Notes: generated by a model not told the origin, from the letters alone. Shown: positions 21,784 to 33,869, counted from the stretch's first letter. The stretch: 64,000 nt of DNA from Eutypa lata (GCA_022661535.1 JAKULF010000007.1:496001-560000); one strand, 5' to 3'. Made by a program: numbers and translations.

Positions 21784-23133
21784 ATGGCAACCACCCGCAG
21801 AGACCGCAGAGACCGAGGCAATCGGCTTGTCACCTTGGGTCTGCAAGACATGCAGATCGCGTACCCACAACGGGACAACAGCGTCTTAAAGTTCCACCAG
21901 CCGACCGTCCGCCAGGATGCCCAGGCGACGCGGATCATCGTGCACGCGCGGTACCCCGCGCTCGTCGAGGCCTTCCTGGCGCACAAGCGCGTCCACGGTA
22001 GCAGCGTGGAGCTGCGCCTGTACGGGCCGGACGCCCAAGGCTGGACCTGGCAGGACCAGGTCGCGCGGTTGGTGAGTCAACGACCGCTGGCCTTCGTCGG
22101 GGGCGGCGACTATACGAAGCTGCGCAACGGCACGCAAATGCCGGGTAACGGGGCGACGGAGTGGGATAACGTCGGTACCGAGGCCGATATGAACGGCAAC
22201 GCCCCGCGGAATCGCTACCTCACTTTCGAGGAGTACCTCAGCTACGACGAGATCATGCTCGGTAGCTTGCTCGGTGTTAGCAGCCCTAGCTATTTCATCA
22301 ACGACGGGAACCGCTACAACAACGCCCAGCGCAACCCCAACCCCAGTGCCTTCGAACCGCGAGGCATCATAGTCGGGCTCGTGGGGGCTCGCTTCGAACG
22401 CGACGACCGCATGGATTCCGTGCACTGTCTGCGGCCGGTCGCGAACCCGCGGCAGCACCCGGAACTGACGCAGATATTCCAGGACTTCTTCTTCCAGGGC
22501 GCCGCTCCGGGCGTGCAGCGGGACCTGACCGCCGCGTTCGACAACGCCGCTTACAAGGCACGTATGCGCATAACGATCGAGATCCTGCTGTTCGAGGCGA
22601 ACCGCCAGGCCGCCCTCGCGAATCGCCCCGCTTGGGTCTACATCGTCGGGCTCGGTCTCGGCGTGTGGCGGCAGAACGCGAACCAGCAGAGCTTGTACGT
22701 GCAGACGTTCGTGGAAGTGCTCAACTCCCTAGCCAACGCGGACGTGGATAGGATCCGCACGCTCGACTTCGCGTTCATCACGGTGCCCAACGCAATAAAG
22801 CTAGCGTTGTCGCAGGCGGCGGGGCAGCGCAACATCAGGAACGTCCGCTTCGGGAACCGGCAGCCGGCACAGCACTTACCGCCCGGCGAGGCGAGGCATA
22901 ACACGATGCTCGTCCTCAGCTACGCCTGGGACGGCAACTCGTTCCCCGGTAACGAGTACTGGCAGGGCTCACTCGCCGCGAGTGGGGACCCGGCTGCGGC
23001 AGCCATGAGCACCATTGCCGAGTTGCACAACCCCATCATGAACCCCGATTTTCTGCAGCGCATTGAGGTCCTCGGACCGGCTCCCCCGGCGCCGGCGCCG
23101 GCACCAGCACCGGCACCAGCTGGTGGGGCTTAA
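21784..23133 (+). CDS. Conserved protein of unknown function, DUF4804-like
   Basis: Single exon of 449 residues, clearly more G+C-rich than its flanks and therefore well supported as coding. No signal peptide or membrane segment. The central text GIIVGLVGARFERDDRMDSVHC and the later VYIVGLGLGVWRQNANQQ resemble the DUF4804 family, which occurs in animals, fungi and some bacteria without known function; I recall this match rather than having tested it. The middle region (LTFEEYLSYDEIMLGSLLGVSSPSYFINDGNRYNN) also resembles that family. The C terminus is a Pro/Ala tail (PAPPAPAPAPAPAPAGGA) encoded by a GC-rich simple repeat at about 23085-23130. The basic start MATTRRDRRDRGNR could be disordered. 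Neighbours give no hint of a role. Confidence 0.6.
   Translation: MATTRRDRRDRGNRLVTLGLQDMQIAYPQRDNSVLKFHQPTVRQDAQATRIIVHARYPALVEAFLAHKRVHGSSVELRLYGPDAQGWTWQDQVARLVSQRPLAFVGGGDYTKLRNGTQMPGNGATEWDNVGTEADMNGNAPRNRYLTFEEYLSYDEIMLGSLLGVSSPSYFINDGNRYNNAQRNPNPSAFEPRGIIVGLVGARFERDDRMDSVHCLRPVANPRQHPELTQIFQDFFFQGAAPGVQRDLTAAFDNAAYKARMRITIEILLFEANRQAALANRPAWVYIVGLGLGVWRQNANQQSLYVQTFVEVLNSLANADVDRIRTLDFAFITVPNAIKLALSQAAGQRNIRNVRFGNRQPAQHLPPGEARHNTMLVLSYAWDGNSFPGNEYWQGSLAASGDPAAAAMSTIAELHNPIMNPDFLQRIEVLGPAPPAPAPAPAPAPAGGA
23085..23130 (+). repeat. GC-rich Pro-Ala coding repeat
   Basis: CCGGCGCCGGCGCCGGCACC-type hexamer repeat that encodes the Pro-Ala tail of the DUF4804-like protein. Such tracts vary in copy number by slippage. 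Confidence 0.8.
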
Positions 23134-24092
23134 AAGGAGTTAGTTGGTTTAGGTGAGACTTTAGACTTAGAAAAGCGTAGTTGATTTAAATACATGTATA
23201 CATATATTTCCTGTAGTTTTAATTTTCTTCAGATCCCATACTTCGCTGTGTTGTTGCTACTGTTTTGAACTTATCACCCCTGGTCCTTTTTAGGTATTAC
23301 ATATACATGACTTTTTATCATTTCCGTATACAAATTAAAGGCTGCAACTTAGCACTGGTTCCTGTACAATACCGTGTTTCTCACTATATATACCTTGTAA
23401 ATACGAGTAAAGGTACCTGGAACCGACCTGATCGTGTCTTCTCAGGGGTTTACTAGACTCAAAATGAGGCAGTCAATTTATGGTTTAGGTATCGTCTTCC
23501 TGTTCGTCTTATCAAATTATTTTATATCGGTTATATTAAGTACCTAAGACGTAGAATGTCGTAACAGTGCGTCATCTATTCTGTAATAAAAGTAGTTTAC
23601 TGCCCAATTTAATGGATTTTTTGAAACCTACAATCCCAACCTCACGTACAATGCCAGATTCTTTGTCTTGACCACAGTGAGTGCTAAGATCGACCATTTC
23701 TTTGTTCTCATGTTTTCTTTTTTGCCATTCCTTATATATTGAATCCAGTGGCTTCCTAGAACCGTTTACCGCGTTGCTTGCTCACTTCATCCTGCTACGG
23801 TACCCGGCCCGGCTACGATTGGCTGGGAAGTGCAGCAGCAAACCACGTTGGGACGCCTGGTTGGCGGAGGATGAGCAGAGCAAACGGGTCGCACTGCGGG
23901 AGAGCGGGTAGCTTTTATCGACTTCATTAACTCCTGTTTTTTTTGTCTTCCCTTCTTTCTTCCATTGTCTCCTAAGACTTCTTTCTCACTTAAAGTAAAT
24001 GGTAATTACTAATTTACTGGTTTGGATCGAGTCCCTATTCATCAATAAATTTGTATGCATAGAGGGTTGGTTCTTTGTCCTCATCGTTTGCT
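23134..24092. other. Intergenic region, no gene seen
   Basis: The first half is A+T-rich 3' flank. A 76-codon plus frame (23681-23911) has no ATG at its head and no recognisable text. T-rich tracts near 23935-23985 precede the next gene. Confidence 0.45.
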
Positions 24093-25430
24093 ATGCCCGG
24101 AGTCACAACATCCTACATCCGAGCACATCGGGCCCCGAATGCCCAAAAGTCCCCTCATATGGCAGGTCGCATCATGTGGCTTCCTGGAAGTGGGGATCTA
24201 GACAGGAATATCGACACTGACGATGGCGATGACGATGACGATGATAGCGACGGTGATAGTGATGGTGATAGTGAAAGTGACGACAGCACGCCCGAGGAAG
24301 GATGTTATAACCACCCAGTCGTCATACTTTCCAACCAAGCTCGCAAGAGAAAGGTTGTGGTTCTCATTGTATGTTGTCTCAATTTCATATCTTAATATAT
24401 ATCATAGTGGCGATAGCATAGATAGGTTATTAGAAAGTCCTAACCAATATATAACACCATCCAGCTCACATCATTCAACGACACGGACCTCTCCACCCGC
24501 CACCCATCCGACATCGATGTCCGGCTGGCCTACCTTCCAATATCACCATGTCCTGCACACCCAGACAACACAAGGCTTCTGACCCTCGACGAGCAGTCGC
24601 AGCCGCTCCGCAAGAACTCCTACGTCAAGACAACCACCCCGTACACCGTCCCGTACAAGTGGCTAGCGGCGTACGGCGGCGGAGGTGGGGGCGGCCGGAG
24701 AGGATCGCTCTATTTTGCACTCTCCAAGACGAGCTACTTGGAGCTCGTCGAGTACGTGCGCTATACTGTTCCGCTGCCTAATATTGGAGACGTGGGCGTT
24801 GGCCTGCTAACTCCGCCTCCTTCGCCGCCGATGACGCTGAGGTCGAAGGGTTTCTCTTTGCCTTCCCCTGGCTTGACTTCGCCTGCTCTTGATATAGATT
24901 TGTCTCCTCCATCTACTGCTGCTGTTCTTGCCGCCGATGAATCTGGCCTTCGGCTGCTGCGCTCTGTCCCCCAGTCTGAGAAAATACCTGTCCCTGTGGT
25001 AGCTAGGGAGGCTATTCCGCCTATTCGAGCAACAAGGTATCGAGACGTCACCACCGTCCGACCCCCGATCAACTCACGTCGTGGAAACCTTGGCCACAAG
25101 TGCTATCAACGCAGCCAGGATTCGTCAGGAGAAGTAGACTGGCCCGCCCGTTGTCTTCCTGATTGGGCTCTCTACTGGTATTACATCACCGCAGGATGGC
25201 CTGCCATGCATACCCTCCCCTCTCGTGCCGACTTTCATGAGAGTGACCTGCCGGAACCTCCATCCTGGCAGATGCTATTATTTTTAATGCCCTTTTTCAT
25301 CTTGCTCATGACGCTCTGTTCGCTGCTCCTTTACGGCATGTGCTGTGTCACGTATATGACGATTGACGGCGTTAGACCGCTGCTGGTGCCGGTAGACCAT
25401 GAGTGGCCGGTGATAAGAAGCGTGCCATAA
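24093..25430 (+). CDS. Conserved fungal protein of unknown function with acidic linker and C-terminal membrane helix
   Basis: Two exons (24093-24368 and 24465-25430; GTATGT donor, CATCCAG acceptor) join in frame to 413 residues. An N-terminal segment ends in an acidic Asp/Ser run (about residues 43-68, coded by a GATGACGATGAC-type repeat). Then comes a folded-looking domain beginning HPVVILSNQARKRKVVVLIL, continuing through DIDVRLAYLPISP and LRKNSYVKTTTPYTVPYKWL to YFALSKTSYLELVEYV. I recognise this HPVVxLS...KNSYV pattern from many unnamed fungal proteins, and it faintly recalls the small beta-barrel PemK/CcdB type; no function follows from that. A Pro/Ser-rich spacer and one membrane helix (LLFLMPFFILLMTLCSLLLY) near the C terminus follow. 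The first ATG in frame is 24093. It may be a tail-anchored protein. Confidence 0.7.
24220..24300 (+). repeat. GAT/GAC-AGT coding repeat
   Basis: Imperfect trinucleotide/hexanucleotide repeat (GATGACGATGACGATGAT then GGTGATAGTGATGGTGAT) that encodes the Asp/Ser-rich acidic linker of the protein starting at 24093. Confidence 0.75.
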
Positions 25431-26713
25431 TGAGTATTGTTGAATTAAGTATGTATATAATGCATATCTAGATTCGCACTTATGAATTTTGGGAAAGCAT
25501 GTTTTACATTCCTCAACAAAGCCTGCAACAGCTCCCAATGAGCCCCATGAAAGACATATGCCTTAGGGGTGCCTTATTGTCCTCGCGTCAGTTGCAATAC
25601 ACATGCATTGAGATGCACCTTATCTGCTCACCATGCTACTTCACATTCAACAAAATTATAAAGTATAGCTATAATTGAGCCATATTATTGGCCGTGAAGC
25701 TCGACAAGGCCTTATCTGCTCATAGATTAAAAAAAGATGACGATGAGTGTTGTTCCGGTAGTCAGAGCTTTATCAATTACCATTTTGAGGCAATGAAAAT
25801 TCGCCATGTAAAGCAGCCAATGGTTACCTTGATTTCCGTCAAGCGCATTATGCCAAGCTACGCTTTAGATGCTACTCACCTATGTAGGATTCGTAGCATT
25901 CCAAGCCTCTTACCTTATCGGGAATTGGGGGTGGAATTAGAGCTAAAGCTACTTCCCCAATGATTAGCTTAGTGATGGTTACATACCGCTGACAATGCAA
26001 CCACATGCCCGAAGAGGGTATATCCGCTTGGCCTGCTGGCTTGGCTTGCTATTTTGTAAGGCTGAGCAGAGCGGTCGCTCCCTATAAGGGGAATTATAAC
26101 GACAGGGGTAATTGTCCCGATGCACAGACCATACTTTATTACCTGCTCTTTACGCGGGAGGTTCTGTTCCTTCGTTGTCCATGCTGTGTGATTAGGTAGA
26201 TCATTAAATGGTCGTATAACACCGTTGTATCCCACCCAGTTCGCCTAAATACGCGTTTATCATGTAAAAAAGCACCTCAGGTATATAGGCGCAACGACCC
26301 GATGCCAAGACCGTTTAGACAGCTTTGTATATAGCCTTTTTGATTAGGGAGTAGGAGCCGGTAAGGCCCGGTAACATGATCGCACGAAGGATGTAAATTA
26401 ATTTGTCAGATTAACCCTGCCCACCTTCCCCTTGCAGCCACCTGACTGGTTCCAATAGCGCCAGTGCAGCAGCTTATACGATCCCTCCTTACATCGCCAT
26501 AATACCAACCAACGTGAAATTATGGGAGGCGGGGAAAGCCAAGAACATCATTGGATCCTCCAAAATGGCCCCCTAGAATCGATTAGGAAGCAGGCTATTA
26601 CTATATGAATGAAGATGAATAAATATAAGAGCGGATCAGCCACGAACATCTACTACGGCTGACTCCGACGATCGTTTTCAACGTCCCGGACTTGGAAAGA
26701 CCATATCGTCGCT
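25431..26713. other. Intergenic region upstream of the fungalysin gene
   Basis: Open frames at 25688-25963 and 25969-26235 lack any protein-like pattern. AATATAAGAG near 26620, about 90 bp before the fungalysin start, could serve as TATA element. No other feature is visible. Confidence 0.45.
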
Positions 26714-28817
26714 ATGCATCCTTCGCTTCTGCTTGGCCTACTCGGGGCTTCCCTGCCCGTATATGGCGCCGTCTCGAAACATGAGTTTCGCCTGAAGGAA
26801 GCCTCTGAGTATACCACTGCTTCTAAAGTAGCTGCCAACGGCGCGTTCAAGTTGCTGAAGAGAGGTGATTATGTGGAGACTGCCACGGAGTTGGTAAAGA
26901 GCATTGCTCCCAACGCGACATTCCGAGTCGCGGGTGATCACTACGTCGGCAAGAATGGGGTCGGGCATGTCAATTTCAAGCAGACCGCTTTTGACAAGGA
27001 TATAGAGAATGCCGACTTCAACGTCCATGTACGTAACGGGATATGATTTGCTAAGATAGAAGCTAACAAGTTGACAAGGTCGCTAGTGACGGTACCGTCT
27101 TCTCTTTCAGCAACTCGTTCTACACCGGCGAACTGCCTGCAGAGGCTCCGGTTGAGAAGCGGTCTCTCCTAGATCCCGTCAAGGCTCTTGATATCGTGAT
27201 TGATACCCTATCGCTCCCGGTTACCAAGGACAGTGCAGCTATCCAGGACAGTGGAGTGGCAACTACCCAAGCCGCGAGCTCCCATACAATTATTGGGACG
27301 ACTGGCGCGCAACAAGACCCCGAGGCAGAATTGGTCTATTTCATCAAGCAGGACGGCGGTTTAGCTCTAACATGGAGGGTAGAGACGAAGTTGGAGGATG
27401 AGTGGCTTTTCACCTACGTGGATGCCGAGGACGAGGCAGCAGTACTCGGTGTGATTGACTTCATCTCATTCGCCACGTACGAAGTCTAGTGAGTAAAACT
27501 ACACGATGCAGAATGTCCCCAGACTAATATCAGACAGTCCTTGGGGGCTCAATGACCCATGGGAAGGGGAGCGCACAGTCGTCACTGATCCATGGGATCC
27601 AGTCGCATCCCGAAACGGCTGGCACGACGAGCAGAACCAAACATCAGGAAACAACGTCGAGGCGGGAGCTGTGCCCAGCAACTCGGGGCTCGTCCACTTC
27701 GCCCAGAACACGTCCCTGACCTTCGAGTACCCGTTCACGCCGGACACGGAAGCGCCGACGACCGAGAACAGCCAGTTCGCTGCCCTCGCGCAGATCTTCT
27801 ACACCACGAACAAGTACCACGATCTGCTCTACACCCTGGGCTTTACGGAAGCGGCCGGCAACATGCAGGACGACAACTTCGACGAGGGGGGCAAGGGAAA
27901 CGACCGCGTCTACGTCCTGACGCAGCATTGGAGCGGAAAGAACAATGGGAAGTTCAGCCAAAGCACGGATGGGTCCCAGCCCTTCATGACGATGTATCTC
28001 TTTGACTCGACGGATCCTGAAAGAGACGTCGCGTTTGACAACGGCTTTGTCATTCATGAGTACACTCACGGTCGTAAGTATTTTCGTATGATTATAAGCC
28101 GTAAGTGCCAAGTAGTCGCTAATCGAAGTGTCTTGAAATAGTATCCGGCCGCCTCACTGGAGGACCTGATAACAGCAAGTGTCTCGATGCCTGGGAGAGC
28201 GACGGAATGGCTGAGGGCTGGAGCGATCTGTACGCGTCGGCTGTCATGCTGAAGCCCGACTATACGCGGGATAACGCCACCTATGGCTTTGCGGCCTGGC
28301 CCTTGAACAAGACTGAGCCAAAGACAGCGCGTCTTGTGTTGTACTCGACTGACATGGAGATCAACCCCTGGACGTACTCCAAGGTTAATGGTCTGCAGAG
28401 GGTACATGAGGTTGGCACCGCGTGGGCTACTATGCTCTACGATGTCATGTGGAACCTGATCGACAAGCACGGAAAGAATGATTCTGACGTCCCCGAATTT
28501 GTTGATGGCGTGCCCACCGACGGCAAGTACCTGATGTTGAAGATCCTCATGGATGGCATGGCGTTGTAAGTTTCATGAACATTCCAACCCCGAAGGGAAC
28601 AATTTTGCTAATTCGATGGTTGGACTACAGGCAACCCTGCAATCCGACATTCATCCAAGCTCGTGATGCCATTTTGGATGCGGATCTAGCTTTGACTGGA
28701 GGTGAGAATGCTTGTGAGATCTGGCAAGGATTTGCAAAGCGAGGACTCGGCGCCAATGCTGTCTTCCACGATACTGACAGAGTGGATAATTTCGACCTCC
28801 CTGAAGGTGTCTGCTAA
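26714..28817 (+). CDS. MEP: Extracellular metalloprotease, fungalysin (M36)
   Basis: Five exons (26714-27028, 27079-27488, 27538-28073, 28142-28565, 28631-28817), all with GT/AG borders, join to 623 residues, the usual length for fungalysins. A signal peptide ([14 protein letters not shown]) is followed by a fungalysin/thermolysin propeptide ([21 protein letters not shown]). The catalytic domain carries the zinc motif HEYTHG near residues 415-420, split from LSGRLTGGP by intron 3, and the third ligand and following helix in [35 protein letters not shown] and the C-terminal [15 protein letters not shown] are also typical. The enzyme is secreted as a zymogen and degrades external protein such as keratin, collagen or elastin in dermatophytes and moulds. 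The gene is intact. The symbol is the family name; the paralogue number cannot be given. Confidence 0.93.
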
Positions 28818-29313
28818 ATTGTAGACATCATTTACATTTAGGTGCATCTTAGGATATTATACTGGATTCTTTTGGCAACTTCGATGATCGTGAACTTTGT
28901 AATCACCCACTTAGCTTTCACCTAGTATTATATCCTGATAACTTTTTTGGTGCTGCGTTTCGTTTCAACTCCATTCGTGTTTCACATTTTACATCCTCAT
29001 ACCCATACTTAGGTATGTATCTTGGTACCCTTTTGATGTTGAAGTTTCCCTATGCAAGTGTTAATTCATTGTTTCTCTTTGATTGTTCACAAAGAGGCCA
29101 TGGGGTCTAGATAATAGTTTTCAAGTAATTACTTTATGTGGGGAACGAGATCCCCCTCCATTTAATTCTTTCAAGTATACGGCTCTACATTCTTTGTCCA
29201 TATCATGAACTTTGGGCATATTTGACCAAGATCTTCAATATGTCTTTGCTTTAATACCCCCATCCGATACAACATATCCACCATTTAGTCAATGTAAATA
29301 ATTTACAGTCAGC
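28818..29313. other. Intergenic region, no gene seen
   Basis: A+T-rich stretch between two genes on the same strand. It should hold the 3' UTR of the fungalysin gene and the promoter of the next gene. No distinct motif was recognised. Confidence 0.5.
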
Positions 29314-30725
29314 ATGGAAAATCATGATCATATTGTAGTGCCAACAGCAGCGAAAACATCGCGGCTCGTCAGGCTCGCTATTCTAGCCTTATTAGCCCTA
29401 GGAGCTTGTGTTATGACGACAATGGTCGTCGCTACAGGTAGGCAGGGAAAGGCATCCAATGGGCTCTCAATCGTATCTGTAAGTTCGACTCCAATCCGCA
29501 GTACAGCCATGATCTAACAATTCATAGGTCGATACAGGAGACTTTGCCCGCTTTCACCCGATCCAGATAAATCTCGTGGGCAAGCATACAGCCGAAAAGA
29601 TGCTCCGTCGTTTCGACTTGGGGGAGACTCTAGGTAACGCCCAGAACACTGTTGGGGATATCATCGGGGACGGTGAAGGCATCGTTGAGAACGGCACGGG
29701 CAAGGTCCAGGACATCACCGATGGCGTCATCGACAAAGCCAACGATCTCGTCGACGAAGTAGGGGATAAAATCTCTGACGTCAGGGAGGTGATCGAACAG
29801 TTCATAGTTAAGGTCCTAGAAACGATCGAGAAGGAGTTGAACGAGTGGATTCGGAATTTTGCGGACGATCTAGGGAATCTGGATATCGCCCAGCGGTATT
29901 CGCTACACGTCACGACGTTCTGCCAGGTTCCGCGGAGTAACTTTACTTCCAATTCTACTGCTCCGTCTAATGCTACCGAAGGTCAAACGAATTGCACGTA
30001 TCTGTTTAGCAGTAGTAAGTACTTACCGAACCACCATTGAGACACGAGTTAACATATATCTAGACAAGGACGATGAGTTCAACGCTACCAAGAACGATGG
30101 CAAAATACTGGGATTACCCCCTGGGAAGATCACGGCCGAGGTTCTTAACTTATTCATGATACCCAAGGAAGTACAAGAAAAGGTCAGGGAACCCATTGAT
30201 AATACAGCCGACTACATCCAGAAGTTGTTACACGACGCGAAGAACACCCTCAAAACATGGGCTATACGACTTACATTCAGCCCGGTCCTGATATTCTATG
30301 CTGCAGCTTGTGGCTGTTCATGGGCACTGTTTATTCTTTTCCTCGCCGACATTGTGTATTCCTGGTTCAGAAAACAAGTACTCCCAAAGACGAGGTGGCC
30401 GTACCGTGTCTTCCCCCTACTTGCAACTTTCTGCCTCTTCATGGGTACCTTGATAATTGTCATCATTGGTGCCATCGCCAAGGTTATGAACATCGCAGCT
30501 AGTGTCTTAAAAATCACTGTTGAGGCGGGATCCGGGCTCGCGAAAATGTCATGGGCGTCTCTTTTTATCATGGTCATTATCACCGTTGGCATTCGTGGGA
30601 TTCACCGCCCATCAACCACTCTGGGAAGATTCTCAAAGATGGGAAACCCATTGAGCTACTTTAGAAGAGGAAAAAGGCAACAGGACGAGATTGGAATGTC
30701 ACATTTGAGGGAAGTGCATGACTAG
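29314..30725 (+). CDS. Four-helix membrane protein, Sur7/PalI-like
   Basis: Three exons (29314-29478, 29528-30014, 30064-30725) give 437 residues. One membrane helix near residue 20-40 (LAILALLALGACVMTTMVVA) is followed by a long external region with amphipathic helices and several N-glycosylation sites (NFTSNSTAPSNAT). There are two cysteines (TFCQVP and TNCTYLF) where Sur7/PalI proteins have their conserved pair. Three more helices follow (LIFYAAACGCSWALFILFLA, VFPLLATFCLFMGTLIIVII, LFIMVIITVGIRGI). A basic cytosolic tail ends the protein. The topology fits the SUR7/PalI family of eisosome or pH-sensing plasma membrane proteins, but sequence identity cannot be judged here, so the family is a suggestion. 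An N-acetylglucosamine- or claudin-like fungal protein is the alternative. Confidence 0.65.
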
Positions 30726-31305
30726 GAATTTATGTTCAATGGGCGGTGGAGACGTCAATGACTTATAAAATTATTGTCGTCATATATTATCGTAGCATGT
30801 AATATTATTGAGGCTTTTTTCTTTCTCCTCCCTTTTTACATATCTTTTCGTAAATTTTTGTAATGTTGTGAGCTTCTGCAGTGCAATAATCCGTGGTTTC
30901 TATTGCTGTCTGTGATCTCTGGTCTGTATGTCGTTGATCTCTTGAAGTCTATGTTTGCGAGTGGCCATGCAGAGCCTATTTATTACATGTGATATGCAAA
31001 TTTGTAGCTCTAAGAAGGTATTAAAGTGCCACCAATAGACATCACCAGGAGATGTCATCAGAAGATTCCACCAGGAGACCACGTTAAGAAGCTGGGCGGG
31101 ATGTTGAAGCTTTACTTGTTTAAGCCCAATCCCCATCCGCATAAGGGATATTAGACATAAGAGATTTTATCCCTCTAGACGCTGTATCTCCTATCCCCTC
31201 TAGGCTCCGCGCAACGTAGTAGCCCCTGGCATTGACCTCTATGAACCGCACCATCTAAAGCCCGGACAGGCTTCCTCACGTCAATACCGCAATACCATTG
31301 CCTCC
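30726..31305. other. Intergenic region between convergent genes
   Basis: Convergent 3' flanks. No gene is visible; the 80-codon minus frame at 30900-31142 has no coding character. Confidence 0.5.
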
Positions 31306-33199
31306 CTATATATCCAAGTGCATCCTTCTCTTTGTAGGGTCTTTCTCCAACATCCCTAGAACGCAATTCCCCAATTTTCTCTGCGGTTCCTGCGATATTG
31401 CAAGCTCGTTTTCAAGTTCGTCTGAACCATCACTAATACGCTCCAACCAAGACCGCATTGCATCGGAAGCAGTGGCCGCATCTGCATTTGCGCTACCCAT
31501 ATGTGCGATGACCCACTGGGCATACAACTCGGGCAGAGGGATTTTGCGCAGCACGTATAACATGGCAACGCCCAGCGCCCAGATATCTAATGCACGTAAA
31601 TTTTCGACCTCCTCGTCTAGGAGTTCAGGGGCAAGATAGCCTGGTGTTCCACATTTGGTCCACTTGGCGTCGATTGAAGAAGCCAGCCCGAAATCACAAA
31701 TTACGGCACCGCGCTCTTCACTGAAAAGAATATTCGCCGGCTTAATGTCGTTATGACGGATGCCTTGTGCGTGGATATATGATAGCGCTAAGATGCAATC
31801 GTTCATCAGACGCCATAGTACTTCTGGAGACTGCGTTCCGTTAAAAGTAGGATCTCCAGGGGTCCGAAAGCGAGAGAGATCCTTGGCCGCGACGTGTTCT
31901 ATATAAAGCGATAAGAAACGTGCATCACTACCATAAAGGCGTACTATCGAAGGCTGACAAGTCTGTTAGCGACTCCATCCATCATTTTTATATATAGAAG
32001 GACAGATATACGTGGTCTAGCCCTTGATGAGACTTCACCTCCTGTTCCCAAGCTTCGGTCGCATGCTTAACATTCCTGGCATACTCCACGGAGGACGAGG
32101 AGTCTTCAGGCTGGCGAACCTTTAGCACCTTAACAGCGATGATCTTCGGGACATGCTCATTACGCATGGCCTGGCTTGACAGAGGCAGGCCCAGTTGAAA
32201 GGTCGAGAGTATCTGCGCACTCGTCTTATCGGCGATAGTGTGTTGTTTCGTAAGCACGTATTCGACCGTACCTCCTGCCAAGACATCCATGGCCTGATTC
32301 CGAGGGAGGTTGAGCAATGGGTTTCCTGGGGCATATGTTTGTACTGCCGAGGCTGGAGCTAGGGTCTTAGGAGCTGGACTTTCTGCCCGATATTGCCGCA
32401 ATGTGGCAATAACGCTATAATCCTCTTCGGGAACCAGCCGTGCTTGCTTGACTGTGCGAGGCGAGCCCTCTCGTGTCGCATCTGTCCCTTTCAAGTCGGG
32501 AACTATTATCGCAGCGCCATGTTTCTCGCTGGTTGTTTTGCGTTTCAAGACGCCCGCTTGTAGAGACGAAGTGTCAGCAGGGGCTTGGGCTGGTCGTAGA
32601 GATGCAGTGAACTGCCGGGGAAACGAGTAGAAATCTAGCCGCTTCTCTTTGCGATGGTTCAATAAGCGCCATTTGCCAGGCGGGATAGCTTCTATTTGAC
32701 GTAAATCGAGGTGCACCTGCTGGCCGCGGTGACCGTCAGCGTCATAATAGTGAAGCTCGACCGGATGTCCGAGGTTTTCCAGCACTAGCCCATCGCTTTC
32801 TGGGTCAAACCTAATGTTCAACACGAGCCCGGCTACGTATAATCTCGTCTGAATCTCGGAATGAGACTGTTGGATGTGGTGAAGAGTGGTCGTGTTGTCG
32901 TCTTGGACGTTGACATCAGGGGCGGATGAGCACGGCTTATACGAAACACCTACGAGGCGCGTGTTCGGCTTTAGCGTAAACTGGTTGATGGGCGGAAATT
33001 CGCTATGTATAGCTGCCTCCCCTTGGTGCTCATTAACACTTCTCTCTAATTCCCCTGGAGAGAAAGGGTCCGTGGATTCTGTTTCTGCAGACGTAATCGA
33101 CGTGGCGGGAGGAACTGCGGCGGCTCCTTGTTCATGAGAATCGGGCCGCCCTCCTTGTCGCTGAGGCGATGGCATGATCACAGAGAACTTTGGATTCAA
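31306..33199 (-). CDS. Divergent serine/threonine protein kinase with a novel N-terminal region
   Basis: Two exons (33199-32012 and 31953-31306) give 611 residues. The C-terminal half is a protein kinase: IIAVKVLKV carries the ATP-site Lys, RHNDIKPANILF is the catalytic loop (HND in place of HRD), CDFGLASS holds the Mg-binding Asp, and TPGYLAPELL is the activation-segment end. A clear glycine loop is missing, since the region before the Lys reads LAGGTVEYVLTKQ. Residues about 70-190 look like a compact beta-rich domain (LVLENLGHPVELHYYDADG, PPGKWRLLNHRKE), perhaps FHA-like; this is inference. A Ser/Pro-rich, basic linker separates the two. The first ATG is 33199; one 24 bp downstream (MPSPQRQ) is equally possible. 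It is divergent from the unknown gene at 33870. Confidence 0.8.
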
Positions 33200-33869
33200 A
33201 ATGTTACTGCTTTCAAAAAGAATATTTTAGGCTCTATATACACTTTCACGAAATCTTCACCACAAAGCTAGAGTTCTTCTTAACATAACATAGGAAACGC
33301 AATATGAACATCTTGTATTACTTTACTCGGACTGAGACCTCATAATAACGGAAGGCCACATCGATTCTGCCTTTACCTATACAAAAGAAACCATTCGTAG
33401 TCCAGTATCACGTTGTACCAAGGTGACTTCCTGTTTCCATTCCGCAAGCCGTATCGACGAGAATAAGTGATAAGCCCCGCTTAATCCGTAAATTACTATG
33501 TATATCTACCTACATATGGAGGCATAACCGTGCTGTAAGTAACGCCTTAAGATTAGGTTTATATACTTTGTGTTTATTCGTAGTCGGTAGTCTTTGGGTA
33601 AGTTCTTCACTTGGTTTTTAAATCAAGGGATAGAAAGGCATGTTGCAGCTGATATGAAAGATGTTTATCGGTGTGCTGTAGCTCACCGAGTGCCGTTACA
33701 CTACTCGGGTTACATCATATACGCGGTTGGCTGCACACAGGTGCCGCCATTCCTGTGTCCTTTCAAATCCGTTTCTAAGGTTGCCCACCATTACAGTTTC
33801 TTCTTTTTTAGCACTTCCAAACACTTCCAAACTCTCCCTATCGAGATCACGACCCCCGAATCTTCAGTC
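33200..33869. promoter_or_regulatory. Divergent intergenic region
   Basis: About 670 bp between two start codons on opposite strands. The plus frame stays open from 33594 to the chosen start at 33870, but its text (HHYSFFFFSTSKHF) is not protein-like and is more probably 5' UTR. No defined sites were recognised. Confidence 0.4.

Noticed and set aside
21886..22561. Minus-strand frames of 64-190 codons inside the DUF4804-like gene
   Set aside because: Shadow frames of a GC-rich gene; the plus frame spans the whole region and has conserved text.
25688..26235. Two frames of about 90 codons upstream of the fungalysin gene
   Set aside because: No homology or start context; no repeat ends that would mark a mobile element.
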